The position numbers and the translations under genes were made by a program. Shown here in pieces: positions 47,201 through 57,305 of a stretch of DNA of 64,000 nt. How positions within the stretch are numbered: position 1 is the first letter of the stretch; each line of letters opens with the position of its first letter. Below the pieces are notes generated by a model, which was given only the letters and a program-made list of their open reading frames with translations, ran no database searches and had not been told where the DNA came from. The stretch covers positions 7,603,186 to 7,667,185 of the forward strand of contig CM057153.1 in assembly GCA_029962745.1 (NCBI GenBank), in the 5' to 3' direction. The DNA is from Echinometra lucunter. Taxonomy: Eukaryota > Echinodermata > Echinoidea > Camarodonta > Echinometridae.

Positions 47201-50200
47201 ACACAGTATCTTGACACTAAAAAAAAAAACCCAAAACCCCCCAAAACAAACAAACAAAAAAACAAAAAAACAAAGAAACAACAAAAAAAAACAGATGAAT
47301 TACATTTCTCTTTATTTCTCTATTTTTTTTTCTTCTTTCCCTTCAAAGTTAAGAATTTCATGAGACAGAGACACACACAAGGGAGACAGAGCAAGTAAAA
47401 GAGAAAGAGAGAATATTAGTCATGATGTTCCTGATTGCAGAGGTTTAGTATTACATGGGATAATCCCAAGCTTCCTATGTGATTACTCATGTACATGCAA
47501 CACTAGTATCTGCTTTTGAAATTCAGCCTTTTTACTTCTAATTTCACTTCTCACATAAAGTCTCATCAAAAGTAAGATTACTATATACAGTGTTATTTTC
47601 AAATGATTAAATTTTTGCACTGATCGACCCTAAGAGCATATTCGCAATTTCTTGAATTCGGACTGCACAAATCACTCACTCACAAAAGTGCAAGATTTGA
47701 TTTGATACTTCAATGCATATGAAATTCGCGCTTGCCGAAAATAGCTACACAAGCTAATAATAGTTATTTATTTGTGACATTACACAATTAGCTATACTTA
47801 TTGCCCATAGGCCTCAACAGAGTCATGTCAATAAAGTCTGCAAAACTTAATGCACAGGGAATATTTCTGCATTTAGAGAAATGCAGCAGCCAGCATAGAG
47901 TGCGCCACTGAATCAGCAAAGCGCACCACGTTGCAATGTTGCACCGCTCTTTCGTCCGTGGCCTACACTAATGGATGTAGGTAAACTGACAATGTCGGAG
48001 GTCATCCTATTCAAATGGAAATTTATCAAGTGTGGGAATTAACAGCAAGGTAGGGTCTCTTTAATATCAATTTTTTTTTTTTTTAAATAAATATATAGCT
48101 TAGATTGTAGGTTTTATATAAAATTTAGAATTATAATAGCAAAATGATGCCCATGCGAAACTTGAAAGCTAGTTTCCAGGTTCCCTGGGCATTAAAAAGT
48201 GGAATTCTGGGGGCATTTCTCCCTTTATTGACATGACTCTGTTGAGGCCTATGGGCAATAAGTATAGCTAATTGTGTAATGTCACAAATAAATAACTATT
48301 ATTAGCTTGTGTAGCTAGGCAGGTAACTCATTACAAGTCAATAGACCTCTACAACTAAGTAAGTAAGAGTCTACTAGAATGGATCTAGGTTGCGTTCAAG
48401 CGACCATTTTACACCCTAGAATCACGGTTTTCAAAGACGTTTAGTTTAAACCATGGTTGCGTTCAATCGATTTTACGCAGGTCGTAAAAATAAACTTCCT
48501 TCAAAACGCAAAGATGAAACGCTGAAAAAATGTGCGTTTTGAATCATGATTCTGCAGAACTGCGGTTGCTAAAAATTGATTGAACACAACGTAGATCTCA
48601 ATCATGATTCTATTGTTGCTTTCACACCAAAGAATAACAAAAGAAGATTGAAAGATAAGAAGATAGAATGAATAACAAAAGAATAACATAAGAAAAGATG
48701 GAAAGGGAAGAAGATAGAAGAAAACAAAGAATAACATAATGAAAGGACAGAGATAAAAGGAAAAAAAAAGAATAACGTAAGGAAAGATAGAAAAGAAGAT
48801 AGGAGAAAACAAAGAATAACAAAACATAGATTGAAAGATAAGAAGATATAGAAAGAATAAAAAATAACAAAAGACAGAAAAAAGAAGACAGAAGCAAAAA
48901 GAATCGCATAAGGAAAGATAGACAGAGAAGAAGATAGAAGGAAAAACAAAGGATAACATAAGAAAAGCTAGACAAGAATGTAGGAGAAAACAAAGAATAA
49001 CATAAGAAAAGATTGAAAGATAAGATGGAATGAATAACAAAGAATAACATAAGAAAAGACGGAAAGGGAAGAAGATAGAAGAAAACAAAGAATAACATAA
49101 GGAAAGATAGAAAAGAAGAAAGGAGAAAACAAAGAATAACAAAAGATAGATTGAAAGATAAGAAGATAGGACTTGCGACGGACATAATTTGGCAGTGGAT
49201 GGGCTTGAAATGAGCGAGAATCATCGTTGATGAAAGCGTAACAGCGTTTTGATTTGTGATTCCTGTTTGTGATTCTCGCTTCAAAAAATCGCTTGAATGC
49301 ACCCCTAACGGTAGTAGTTGTAGATCTAGACCTAACGTTAGGGGCCTAATTGCAGTAACAATTATGCATTAAAGGGGGTACCCAATGGTGAAACAATGTT
49401 AGTTCATTTAAAAGAGCATGATTTTATTAACAGAAAATCATCTGCCTAAAGTTTTTTAAAAAGTCGTGTTGCCAAGGAAACCTCCAAATGTGGTAAGATT
49501 TCAGTATATTTTTGACCCCTCAGCTGTGACCCAGTTTCAACTGGGTACCCACCTACTTTGACGTCATTTTGACGTCAAAGTGGGTACCTTGTCGCGCACT
49601 TCTAGCAAAGTGCGCGCAAGGTATAATACAAATTGTACAGTCTAGCGCGCAGCACAACTGCAATGCGCGAAGCTGGGTACCCACTTTGACGTCATACCTC
49701 ATACTCAATTTTTTGGGTCAGCTCTTGACTTTTTAATGAGAAAATTAGTCTAAATGCATTGATTTTGATTGAAAATCATCATATTTTTAATGTTATTCTT
49801 CTTATAATTCAATTCCCGATCATATATCAATTTTTTGTTTACCATTGTGTAATCACTTTAACATCAGATTTTCACACAAGACAAAGACTAAGGCCTATGA
49901 ATCATTATGACATAAATTTGGGCAGCCAGGCGCAAGTAAATGACACACATACTCTGCAAGGTATGTTGCAATATTTTCAATCACTCATTTTATTTTATTT
50001 TAAAATCTATATTTCATTTTTTTTCCGAGATCATTTTGAGTCATCACATTGTTCCACTCGCAGAGTCAGACACAGTGCACAGTGTATATACATCACCACA
50101 CCATACCGCCTTACCGGTACTCACATTGCACGGGAAAAAATCGCGCAACTGGAAAGGGCGAGTCTTTCACAGACGGTACATTAATAAAGATATTACAAAT

Positions 50201-50305
50201 TAAGGAAACAGTATAGAAATTCATCATATACTTCATACGAACCTCGAAGTCGTCATAATTCTCGACGTCTTCTTCTAAACGGCGTAAACTCTCTAAAAAC
50301 TCCAT
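41253..50305 (-). CDS. CNPPD1: CNPPD1, cyclin (PHO80-type) domain protein, nine exons
   Basis: Exons, in order of translation: 50305-50243, 46242-46152, 45405-45324, 44990-44870, 43751-43679, 43532-43477, 42978-42917, 42405-42288, 42098-41253. All junctions are GT-AG and in phase, giving 1512 nt and 503 residues. After a short acidic start (MEFLESLRRLEEDVENYDDF) the protein follows the vertebrate CNPPD1 order: LPVHSALEKRFRNTLYLG, DVAVDLFQSAAEKN, FLVSMMLATKFLYDEGEDEE, FSDEWADSAKIDVKRVNELE, DWDLYITPDEFYKFL and RRGWFSYSDFNVLMEHRDW, a cyclin fold over about residues 25-222. Residues 223-245 (VIGMCLAVYSFCSAVLCWSV) form a probable membrane segment at the same place as in human CNPPD1. The tail is long, polar and rich in Ser and CxxC pairs (CPSCKQCC, CQQCHTRR, CSVCDG). 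The family is named for its cyclin domain; its cellular role is not established. Introns hold several transposons. Identity rests on motif order, not a search. Confidence 0.92.
42471..42618. repeat. Foldback MITE (TTGCATAAAAC type) in CNPPD1 intron
   Basis: Left AGGAGCTTGTTGCACAGAAC and right GTTTTATGCAACAGGCCCC are inverse, with GATCGCAACTCC opposed by GAGTTGCGTTC and a centre CTGATTGGCTGAA. Same architecture as the elements at 21030 and 32500. Confidence 0.7.
44128..44803 (+). mobile_element. TTAA-flanked element with THAP remnant (Kolobok-like)
   Basis: Inverted ends AGGAGAAGTCCAGACGATTT (left) and AAATCGCCTAGACTTCTCCT (right) are flanked by TTAA on both sides (44124-44127, 44804-44807). 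The inside carries a decayed THAP-type zinc finger. TTAA duplication plus a THAP-bearing transposase is the combination known for Kolobok elements. It lies in the CNPPD1 intron between exons 4 and 5. Confidence 0.65.
44363..44565 (+). pseudogene. Decayed THAP zinc-finger fragment
   Basis: From an ATG at 44363 the frame reads MPICLAFGCTNH, with the MP-x-C-x4-C opening of THAP domains. It then needs frame changes to FFAIPNPLTDRERCA, a stop where a residue is expected, then WIKILERTN, and finally VCKDHFEPEC, the C-x2-H with HF that closes a THAP C2CH finger. At least two frame changes and two stops show that it is dead. It is probably the N-terminus of a lost transposase rather than a host gene, given the terminal repeats around it. 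Confidence 0.65.
46272..46730. repeat. 229-bp tandem duplication in CNPPD1 intron 1
   Basis: Unit 1 (46272-46500) and unit 2 (46501-46730) both run from TAAGTAGTACACACAGGTGT to AATAAGCCAACCATTATT. The only clear difference is in an A-rich run (CAAAAACAAAAAAA against CAAAAACAAAACAA). The near identity implies a recent event or an assembly duplication. Confidence 0.93.
47742..48317. mobile_element. Element or inversion with 95-bp perfect inverted repeats
   Basis: 47742-47836 and 48223-48317 are exact reverse complements over 95 bases by my reading, beginning TAGCTACACAAGCTAATAAT. The 386-bp centre has no open frame and shows no resemblance to a transposase. Perfect arms inside an intron (CNPPD1 intron 1) suggest recent origin. 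Confidence 0.85.
48630..49165. repeat. Degenerate minisatellite, GAATAACATAAGAAAAGA units
   Basis: Units of roughly 45-60 bases built from AAAGAATAACATAAGGAAAG, AAGAAGATAGAAG and AAACAAAG repeat about ten times, with length variation. The minus-strand frames of over 200 codons rich in Phe, Leu, Ser and Tyr are products of this array, not a membrane protein gene. Confidence 0.85.
49376..49700. repeat. MITE-like element with three CRE-palindrome termini
   Basis: GGTACCCAC...TTTGACGTCA occurs at 49544-49566 (plus, with four extra bases), 49570-49588 (minus) and 49676-49695 (plus). A further GGGTACCCAATGG lies at 49376. TGACGTCA is the full cAMP-response element. This sits in CNPPD1 intron 1, about 550-930 bp downstream of the start codon. 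Confidence 0.55.
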
Positions 50306-51199
50306 TTCGAGAGAGAAATTTCGTTATCTCATTTTCCACCGCCCCTCCTTTCCGTTTCGCAGATGTCATCCGAATACTAATAAGTAACAAGGGGTTTGCT
50401 GCCATCTACGAGAAAAAATGGTTTCATGGGAACATGCAGTTGCTAAACGATGTTGATCCTATCAGTGTTTTTGTTTTTTGTTTTTTTTTTGTTTTTAGAA
50501 ATAAAATCTATCCATTTTCTTTTACGTTTGATATCACGATGCTCACTCTCCATTATAAATGTGTAAGTTACACGTGAGTGGTAATAAACGAACACTCATG
50601 CCCTTGAGTTACTGGAAAGGAGAATTTTGCACAACGAAAGTGTAAGAAAGAAAGAAAGAAAGAAAGAAAGAAAAAGAGAGGGGGAAAGAGAGAGAGAGAA
50701 AGGAAAGAAGTAAATGGGAAGAAAGAATAAAAGGGGGCGAAAAAGAAGAAAAACGGGAGAAAAAAGAAAGAAGAAAGAAGAGCATGGGGAAAGACAGGAC
50801 TGAGTCCTATATAATACCCTTATTTTTTTCACTTAAAACGTAAATAAAGTCACCTATGGGTCATTTTGCTCCCTATCAAAATATCCTGGCGCCGCCCCTG
50901 TGTTTTAGTTTCTTCCACTGCACTCCGTTAATAAATGGAAGATTATACATTAGTATAAAAATGTCCTTTTCATATATTTTTTTCTAACTTAGAATCTTTT
51001 ACGGAGTGAAATCCAACTAATCAGGCAAGTTAGATCAACATAAATCATGTTAATGAACTCAGCATTTCGGGTGAAAAGGAAAGACACAATATAAAACTCA
51101 TCATTGTTCCAACTTTTCAAAAGAAAAATAATAATAATGCCAAATAAAAATTAAGATTGAAATGTAGACCCCAAAGATTTTTAAATGGCTTGGTATGAT
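50306..51199. other. CNPPD1 5' flank and simple repeats
   Basis: GC-richer sequence directly upstream of the start codon (CCGCCCCTCCTTTCCG, about 50340-50355) may be promoter. Further out are (GAAA)n and GA-rich DNA (50637-50775) and an isolated hAT-like end, GGCGCCGCCCCTG, at 50888-50900. Confidence 0.45.
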
Positions 51200-51463
51200 G
51201 GCCCTCAAGTACGCTCGACAACAGGTCATGTGCGACGTGAATTTCGCGGCCAACTTTGCGTCCCAGTCGCAAAATTCGCGACCCGTGACACGAAATTCAT
51301 GACCTGTGAAACGAAGTTCAGGATCCCGGATGCAAAATTCAGGACCTAAGATGCGAAATTCATGACCCGTGATGCGAAGTTCAGGATCCGGGATGCGAAA
51401 TTCACGGCCTGGGATGCGAAATTCTCGTCGCACACGACCTGTTGTCGAGCGTACTTCAGGGCC
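51200..51463 (-). repeat. 21-bp repeat array enclosed by 38-bp inverted repeats
   Basis: Arms 51200-51237 and 51426-51463 are reverse complements at 36 of 38 positions (GGCCCTCAAGTACGCTCGAC...). Between them about nine degenerate 21-bp units of the form GACCCGTGATGCGAAATTCA stand in tandem. Read on the minus strand the array stays open for 128 codons (51487-51101) and gives heptapeptides such as GHEFRIL, GPEFCIR, DPELRFT and GREFRIP. Whether it is translated is unknown. The inverted ends suggest a mobile element; no family is recognised. Confidence 0.8.
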
Positions 51464-51567
51464 ACCATAGCTTGGTTCAAATAACAACCTGACAAAATGT
51501 TCGTGTAATCAGGCACTCCGGAAGCTTTCTAGAATTGGAGGAGTGCGAGTAAGAGCAAAATTCAAGG
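51464..51567. other. Short spacer between two repeats
   Basis: No features seen. Confidence 0.4.
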
Positions 51568-51823
51568 GCATGGGCGTCGATCGGGCGGGAGGGGGGGGGG
51601 GAGAGAAGGGACCACGCCCCTAAACTTTTAAGGGTGGGGGATGCCCCCCCCCCAAAAAAAATATATAAAAATAAGCAGCTGGGGACCGAGGAGTTTTTTT
51701 TTTTTTCTTGTCAGCAAAGTTTCGGTGTGTATGGTCCCCCAAGTTTTATGTCTCCCCCCAAAATCTAGGCTGAGGACCCTTTTTTTTTAGAGTGTCCCCC
51801 CAAATAAAAACGGATTGACGCAA
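51568..51823. mobile_element. G/C-tract-rich MITE
   Basis: GGGCGTCGATCGGGCGG at the left and CGGATTGACGC at the right are imperfect inverse ends. The inside is dominated by G, C, A and T homopolymers. The layout resembles other homopolymer-rich elements at 13416 and 26982. Confidence 0.45.
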
Positions 51824-53615
51824 GTGTTCAAGGGATGAGTCTAAACTCATTTTACCCCCTAATTTGTGTCTGGCAGAGTCTAAAGCGACTCTTAAATTAT
51901 TATTTTTTTAATTGCCAAGTAATTTTTTCTTCAACAAATCAAACACAAATCAAAATTCCGCATTGAGCATCGCATCGAAATGTTTTTAAGGTGCAATTGA
52001 TAATAGAAAATATTGCAAAGTCGTAACAAAACTTGATTATCACACATGAATGCCATTAATATTCATTCTCAGCGTTTCATTAAGGCGTTGACTACTACCA
52101 TCGGCTTAATACAGGGTAGACACCGTTCCAGTATATAGCCAATGGGTTAAATATGAATGATCAAAGCATACTATTGCTTGCTTATCGGAGCCTGTAGGTC
52201 GAACAAGCACAATGACAAGTCAATCGAGAGATGTTTGCGCTCCCTCTGGCGATATAAGAATGGGCGCCATCTTTTGGTCTAAAAGTAATGAACTGATGAA
52301 AATTCTCCGCAAGAATTATATATACATGTATTAACAAAAAACAAACAACCCCCCCCCCCCCCCAAAAAAAAAAAAAAATCTCTCTTGTTATATCTTAAAG
52401 TGAGTTAGTTTTAAAAAGCGGGGGTACAGAACACTGCTGTTAGATAAAAGGGCGTTAAAGTAGCTCTATGTACAATTAAATATGAAAAGACGCTTCTCCT
52501 TGACGTCACAAATGCTTTTGGGCAGGGACTAAGGATCCTGACCAGTGTGTATGCCTGCACCTTCTGACGAGTCTCTGTCTCTGTGAATGGGTCCATAATT
52601 ATGTGCCTCTCCCCTTTTCCCTTTTTTTTTCTGGGGTCATTCGAATGTGGAGGAAGGGTTAGCACCAACTCGTACGTTAAAACGCCACTTGTCGCCTGCC
52701 CTTTCATGATGTCTGTATAGACGACTGTGAATTTTGATTAGGACCTTTATAGCCAGTGAAAAGCCTCATCCCCTTTCCTTGACATAATTTTTGCTATTGT
52801 TAATCAAAGCTCACGTCCTAAATGGCGTCATGGCCATGCTACCATTTCAACTGTCCTCACCATATTTAACCTAAAGCATCCCCTTCAATTTGGCTGAGTA
52901 GGTTTGACACTAGATTAGGTAAGAATAAACAGGAAGATTCCCTATGGAGACCAAAATCATGAATACTTACAGGCAGTGGTCCAGTTCTGTACCCCTCTTC
53001 AATTCTTCCCTGTTCACGAGACTGAAGCAGACAGAGCAGCTTACAGAGGGCAGTCAGTCAGCTCGGAAAAAAGGTCCACTGGGAAATATCCTTAATTGAT
53101 TGGCGAGTAAGATACCGTGACATAAGAACCTACTTACCTTCTGACATTGCTGATGATTATCCATTTAGATCTCCATGACAACGCGGTATTTTATGCCATC
53201 TTTACACGGGGAGGGGCACTGACGCACGATTGCGGTTTAGACAAATCCAAGGCGTCAGGAAACCAGAATTTGTTTAAATGCCACCACGTATCTTCAAACC
53301 ACATCACTTCCTAAGCTACAACTTGAACCACTACAACTGACAGCGACCTGAATGTTCTCGGTGTTTTTTGATTTCCCTGAAACAAGATTAAACTTGTAAA
53401 GCCTACCCTTTGCTCTTCTTTTGTCTTGTTCACTCAACATCCCGATCCGTCATCCTTTCTCCTTACTTTCCTTTTTGAAATAATGATAACCTGTTTTTTG
53501 ACATCTTTTAAAGAAATAAACCGCCTTTGCCCTTTCGATGTGGAAGTGAAATTTGTTCATGAAGTATGTACATGCAGGTGAATTTTTGGGATACCCATAA
53601 TTGGGTAAGTGTTAA
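51824..53615. other. Intergenic, no gene seen
   Basis: Includes a C15-A15 run near 52351-52378. The 98-codon minus frame at 52411-52707 has no domain or splice support. Confidence 0.4.
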
Positions 53616-53963
53616 AGGTAGTAGCCCACATTTGCAAGCGGCACCCAATCTGCACAAAAGTTTTACTCTAGATTGCTTTAAGCCACAGAAAAACACTTGT
53701 AAAGTTTATATCCCAGTACATTCCCGTATAGGATTAATATTCAACACAAATTTTATTTTATTTTCTTTGTTTTGTAAAGGCGTCTTCCCGACGCTTTAAG
53801 AGTAAAACCATTCATTTTTCACTTATTCTTTGGAATATTGTTGTAAATTTGATGACATGATAATTTTACATACATACCTGTCATTTAAAATTGAAAATTG
53901 GCTTATTAATTTTCTCTACAAATTCTAAAACGATGTTGTGCAAAATAATGTGGGCTACTACCT
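53616..53963. mobile_element. TTAA-flanked MITE (AGGTAGTAGCCCACAT ends)
   Basis: AGGTAGTAGCCCACAT at the left and ATGTGGGCTACTACCT at the right are exact reverse complements over 16 bp, with TTAA on both sides (53612-53615, 53964-53967). It is 348 bp and non-coding. piggyBac- or Kolobok-type by target site. Confidence 0.78.
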
Positions 53964-54182
53964 TTAAAACACTTGAGATACTGATGTTTTACTGCTGCAG
54001 CGCCAGCAACTCATATTGTGTCACAATTTGCATGGATTCCCGCCACTGTACAAGTATTTGTATAGTGTTGTTAATGCAAAGACCCGATTGGTTTGAGTTC
54101 ATTCTTTTTTTCAATGGCAAGAGCTTGTTTAATGGACAGGTCGATGTTGTTTCTATGTCATCATTATCTCAATCTGTATTTT

Positions 54183-54184
<2 letters not shown>

Positions 54185-54245
<61 letters not shown>
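54185..54245. repeat. (CT)n microsatellite
   Basis: About 27 CT units, nearly perfect. The surrounding poly-Ser/Leu frames are artefacts. Confidence 0.95.
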
Positions 54246-54246
<1 letters not shown>

Positions 54247-55316
54247 TTCTCTCCCTTCCTCTTCTCTATATCATCCCTCTCATCTCTACTGCTTCTATAA
54301 AAATTGCATGTCTTTCCAGGAAATCAAAAATTTAAGATCGATATTTTGCTCTGGGATTGAAAAACGAGAAAGAGAATTGATTCCTATTTTACAACCCAAA
54401 TAATGGTAAACTGTCTCTTATAACAAATTTTGCCAAATGAAAACAACAGTGTAGACATTTGTCAAAAATCAAACTTTTTCTTTATTTTTCTCTTATTTCA
54501 CAAGGAAAGGGCTATTTTTTACAATATGTTATAATCACGTTTTAGAGCAAACAGATAGGTTTACTAGAATTTACAGCTACAACGACGATACGTCACAAAA
54601 AATGCTTTAGGGCATGTAAAGAAATAAAATAGACACTATTAAAGGCAATTACGAAAAATGTATGCTTTTCATACTTCTAAAGCATCTGATAAACTTGATG
54701 GAGAAAATACCAGCAAGCATACTACAAGCAAAACATACTAGTTGCTTTCTGTCAATAACATTAACACATTCAAGTACAAACCGTCGATCAGCACTGCTTC
54801 TGTTCATGCTGTTTAACCCTAAGGTAATCGAATGCATGAAGTTGTCTTTACATATTTCCTCGCAAGAGTGCATTGCATATTGCGAGATCAACTCTCTCCA
54901 GTCCATTTAATTAATGAGGATAATTTTCTGTTTCAGACAGTTTTCTTTTCATTCGAGTTGCTTGGTATCTCGAGTTTCGTCTCAATCATGACATTGTATT
55001 CCTACTACAATTTTGTGGCGCATAATGATAATGGAGGAAAGGATCACAGGAATAAAACATATATTAGTAAGACACCATACTTTACATAAGTCTACAATAG
55101 TTTGGCACGGCAAGGAAACCGTTAAAACTCCATGCCCTTTTGCAAGACGGCATTTAAGTTTTTGCCTGACATTTTAAGACCAAATAACTCTAGCAATAAA
55201 AATTTGCAGGATGAAAGAAACACACTTTTTTGTATCATTTAAGCAAGTAAATCTTTGTGACATTTATTACAATTACAATCGCTATTGAAATTTTGAGACT
55301 TAACATTTCGAGGGTC
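54246..55316. other. Intergenic, no gene seen
   Basis: AT-rich. Short open frames on both strands at 54649-54910 are mutual shadows with no domain. Confidence 0.4.
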
Positions 55317-55544
55317 TAGTGCAACAAAGTGCTATCTGCATTTATGGCAATTTTGAATCTTGAAATAAAGATTTGTTGCACTGACACGTTGCAGTTTAAG
55401 CAGACAGCCACTGGGTGATACCCAGCTGTAGCAAAGTTTGCTGTAGAAACCATTGTTACCGATGGGTTCCTGGTCTCTACTTGATCATTTTAATTTCGAA
55501 ATCTCATTCAAATAAAAAATGCAGATAGCCCTTTTGTTTCACTA
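55317..55544. mobile_element. MITE (GCTATCTGCATTT ends)
   Basis: TAGTGCAACAAAG-TGCTATCTGCATTT at the left is matched in inverse by AAATGCAGATAGCCCTTTTG and TTTCACTA at the right, about 25 of 29 positions. A second inner inverted pair (AACAAAG...CTTTGTTGCAC types) is weaker. Family unknown. Confidence 0.6.
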
Positions 55545-55738
55545 AACCTTCGATTTGCTCATCTTCGCCAAAAAGCACCTGTCTTTCCTTGATATATATA
55601 TATATTTTTTTTTCTGATAGAATCTGGGTTGCTGAATTGAGGACAGTAATGTCCTTAATGTTTCCTTGTGATATTTATCAAATTCACGAATTAGCTGTTA
55701 TTACTACTTGTTTAATTAAGAACATTTTTGTTTATTTA

Positions 55739-56240
55739 AGAACTGACTTGTAATCATTGTCATTGCTCCTGGGAAATGTATTACATCGAAGGGATTACGG
55801 ACGTTCATAAACATTGAGATATTGCTCCTTTACCGAAAAAAAGAACAAATTCTGTGTCTTATACACACAATTTGTTTTACATTTTCATCACACCTGTAAT
55901 TCATTTCTATAGTATTCGTTGAATCCTTATTCTTTCTGCCCTGTCTCAACGCTTTGCACCTCCTTATAAACAGAGTTTAAGAATTGCCTTATGGTATTCT
56001 CATTGCTCATGATAAATGAATTACATTTAAGTGTGAGGAATAGCAGACGTCAATTAACACCGAGAAATTGCTTCCTTTAAAAAAACAAAAATATCAAGTA
56101 TTACGTCGGGGTAACACATTATGTTTAAATTTTTCTTTTCATTATAAATGTAATTCAGCGCTATAATACTTTGTTTTCGTTGATTCCTTAATCATTCTGC
56201 CAAGCCTCCACTCATTACATCTCGTTAAAGAGAGTTTACT
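55739..56240. repeat. Old 245-bp tandem duplication
   Basis: 55739-55980 and 55981-56240 align along their length with shared blocks: TCATTGCTC-TG-AAATG-ATTACAT, GACGT-CAT-AACA-GAGA-ATTGCTCCTTTA, ATTTTCATTA, TTCGTTGA-TCCTTA and TCATTCTGCC. Many substitutions separate the copies. No conserved reading frame is evident. Confidence 0.65.
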
Positions 56241-57305
56241 CGAATCATCACCTTTAACACTATCAACGTATATTGAAGTTATATTCTTCCAAGATTAAAC
56301 CCCAAATGCCATGGTAATAAAAAAAGTTAACGATGAATTTAAAGATAAGTGTTTGATATATAAGTCAGATAAAAAATTATTTATGACGTGTCGCCTTCCC
56401 TGGGTGCAATTTCCATTTACATCATAATACGTTTGAGCAATATATTGTTCTTTTATGAGCACGCGTTGAATGATTTTGGGCGCGTAAAAGTGATAACCCT
56501 ACTAAATCACACCGAGGGGTAATTAAAACGAACGTCGAACACCTAATCTTGGATCGAAATGCTCTTTGAAGATAAATCATAGCCAGGAGATTTGATTCAC
56601 AGAGAAGAAAAGACTACCTCACAATTCTCCAGTAGGTTTAATAAACGTAAGTTGTGAATAGGAGAAGGTGGTCCAGGAAAGCACAACGGGATGCTCGAAA
56701 ATTTATTCAAAGATCTAAAAATTGCATATTAATAATAAAAAGTAGACAAAAATCATTAGGAATTAAGAGTGGAAGGGAAACTACTGATAACACAGAAATG
56801 AATTCATCTTTCGACCTAAACATCAAATATTTCGCACCTTCCTATGGTTTTTGAATAATGTCAAAAAGTAGAGTTTTCATTATCACATTTCAAAGATAAT
56901 ATGCCCAACCAAACGGTTAGTGAAATGTATTTCATGAGTTGAGTTTGAGAGTGTTTTAGTTTAAGTAAGTTAATTTGTGCTGAGGCATATTTTCAGCGGA
57001 TAGGGTCCGATATTACCGTATTGAGAACTCACTTACAGAACGCTCTTAAGTTTTCCGTTGGTAGTTCCAAACTCGATGTACCTCTACTCTGTGTTCCTAC
57101 TCAGCAAATGCGGTGAGATTAATGAAAGGTCGCCTTGTATTGCACAATGTTATCGGTGAGGAAGTGTCCAAGAGTAATTTTCAAACTGTAAGCCTACCCT
57201 TTTTAAAAGAAAAAGATGAACACTACCCTATTTTTTTTAATTTTCGAATGACCTTTAAAGAATAATTTTTCACAGGAATGATTGAATGTTTTCTTCTTGT
57301 TGTTG
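56241..57305. other. 3' flank of the neuropeptide gene
   Basis: AT-rich. The 66-codon plus frame at 56654 has basic composition but no homology. The 3' untranslated region of the neuropeptide transcript should lie in the part nearest 57305. Confidence 0.4.

Noticed and set aside
48501..49302. Minus-strand frames of 213 and 226 codons that look like multi-pass membrane proteins
   Set aside because: They are translations of the GAATAACATAAG minisatellite in overlapping frames; residues just mirror the repeat.
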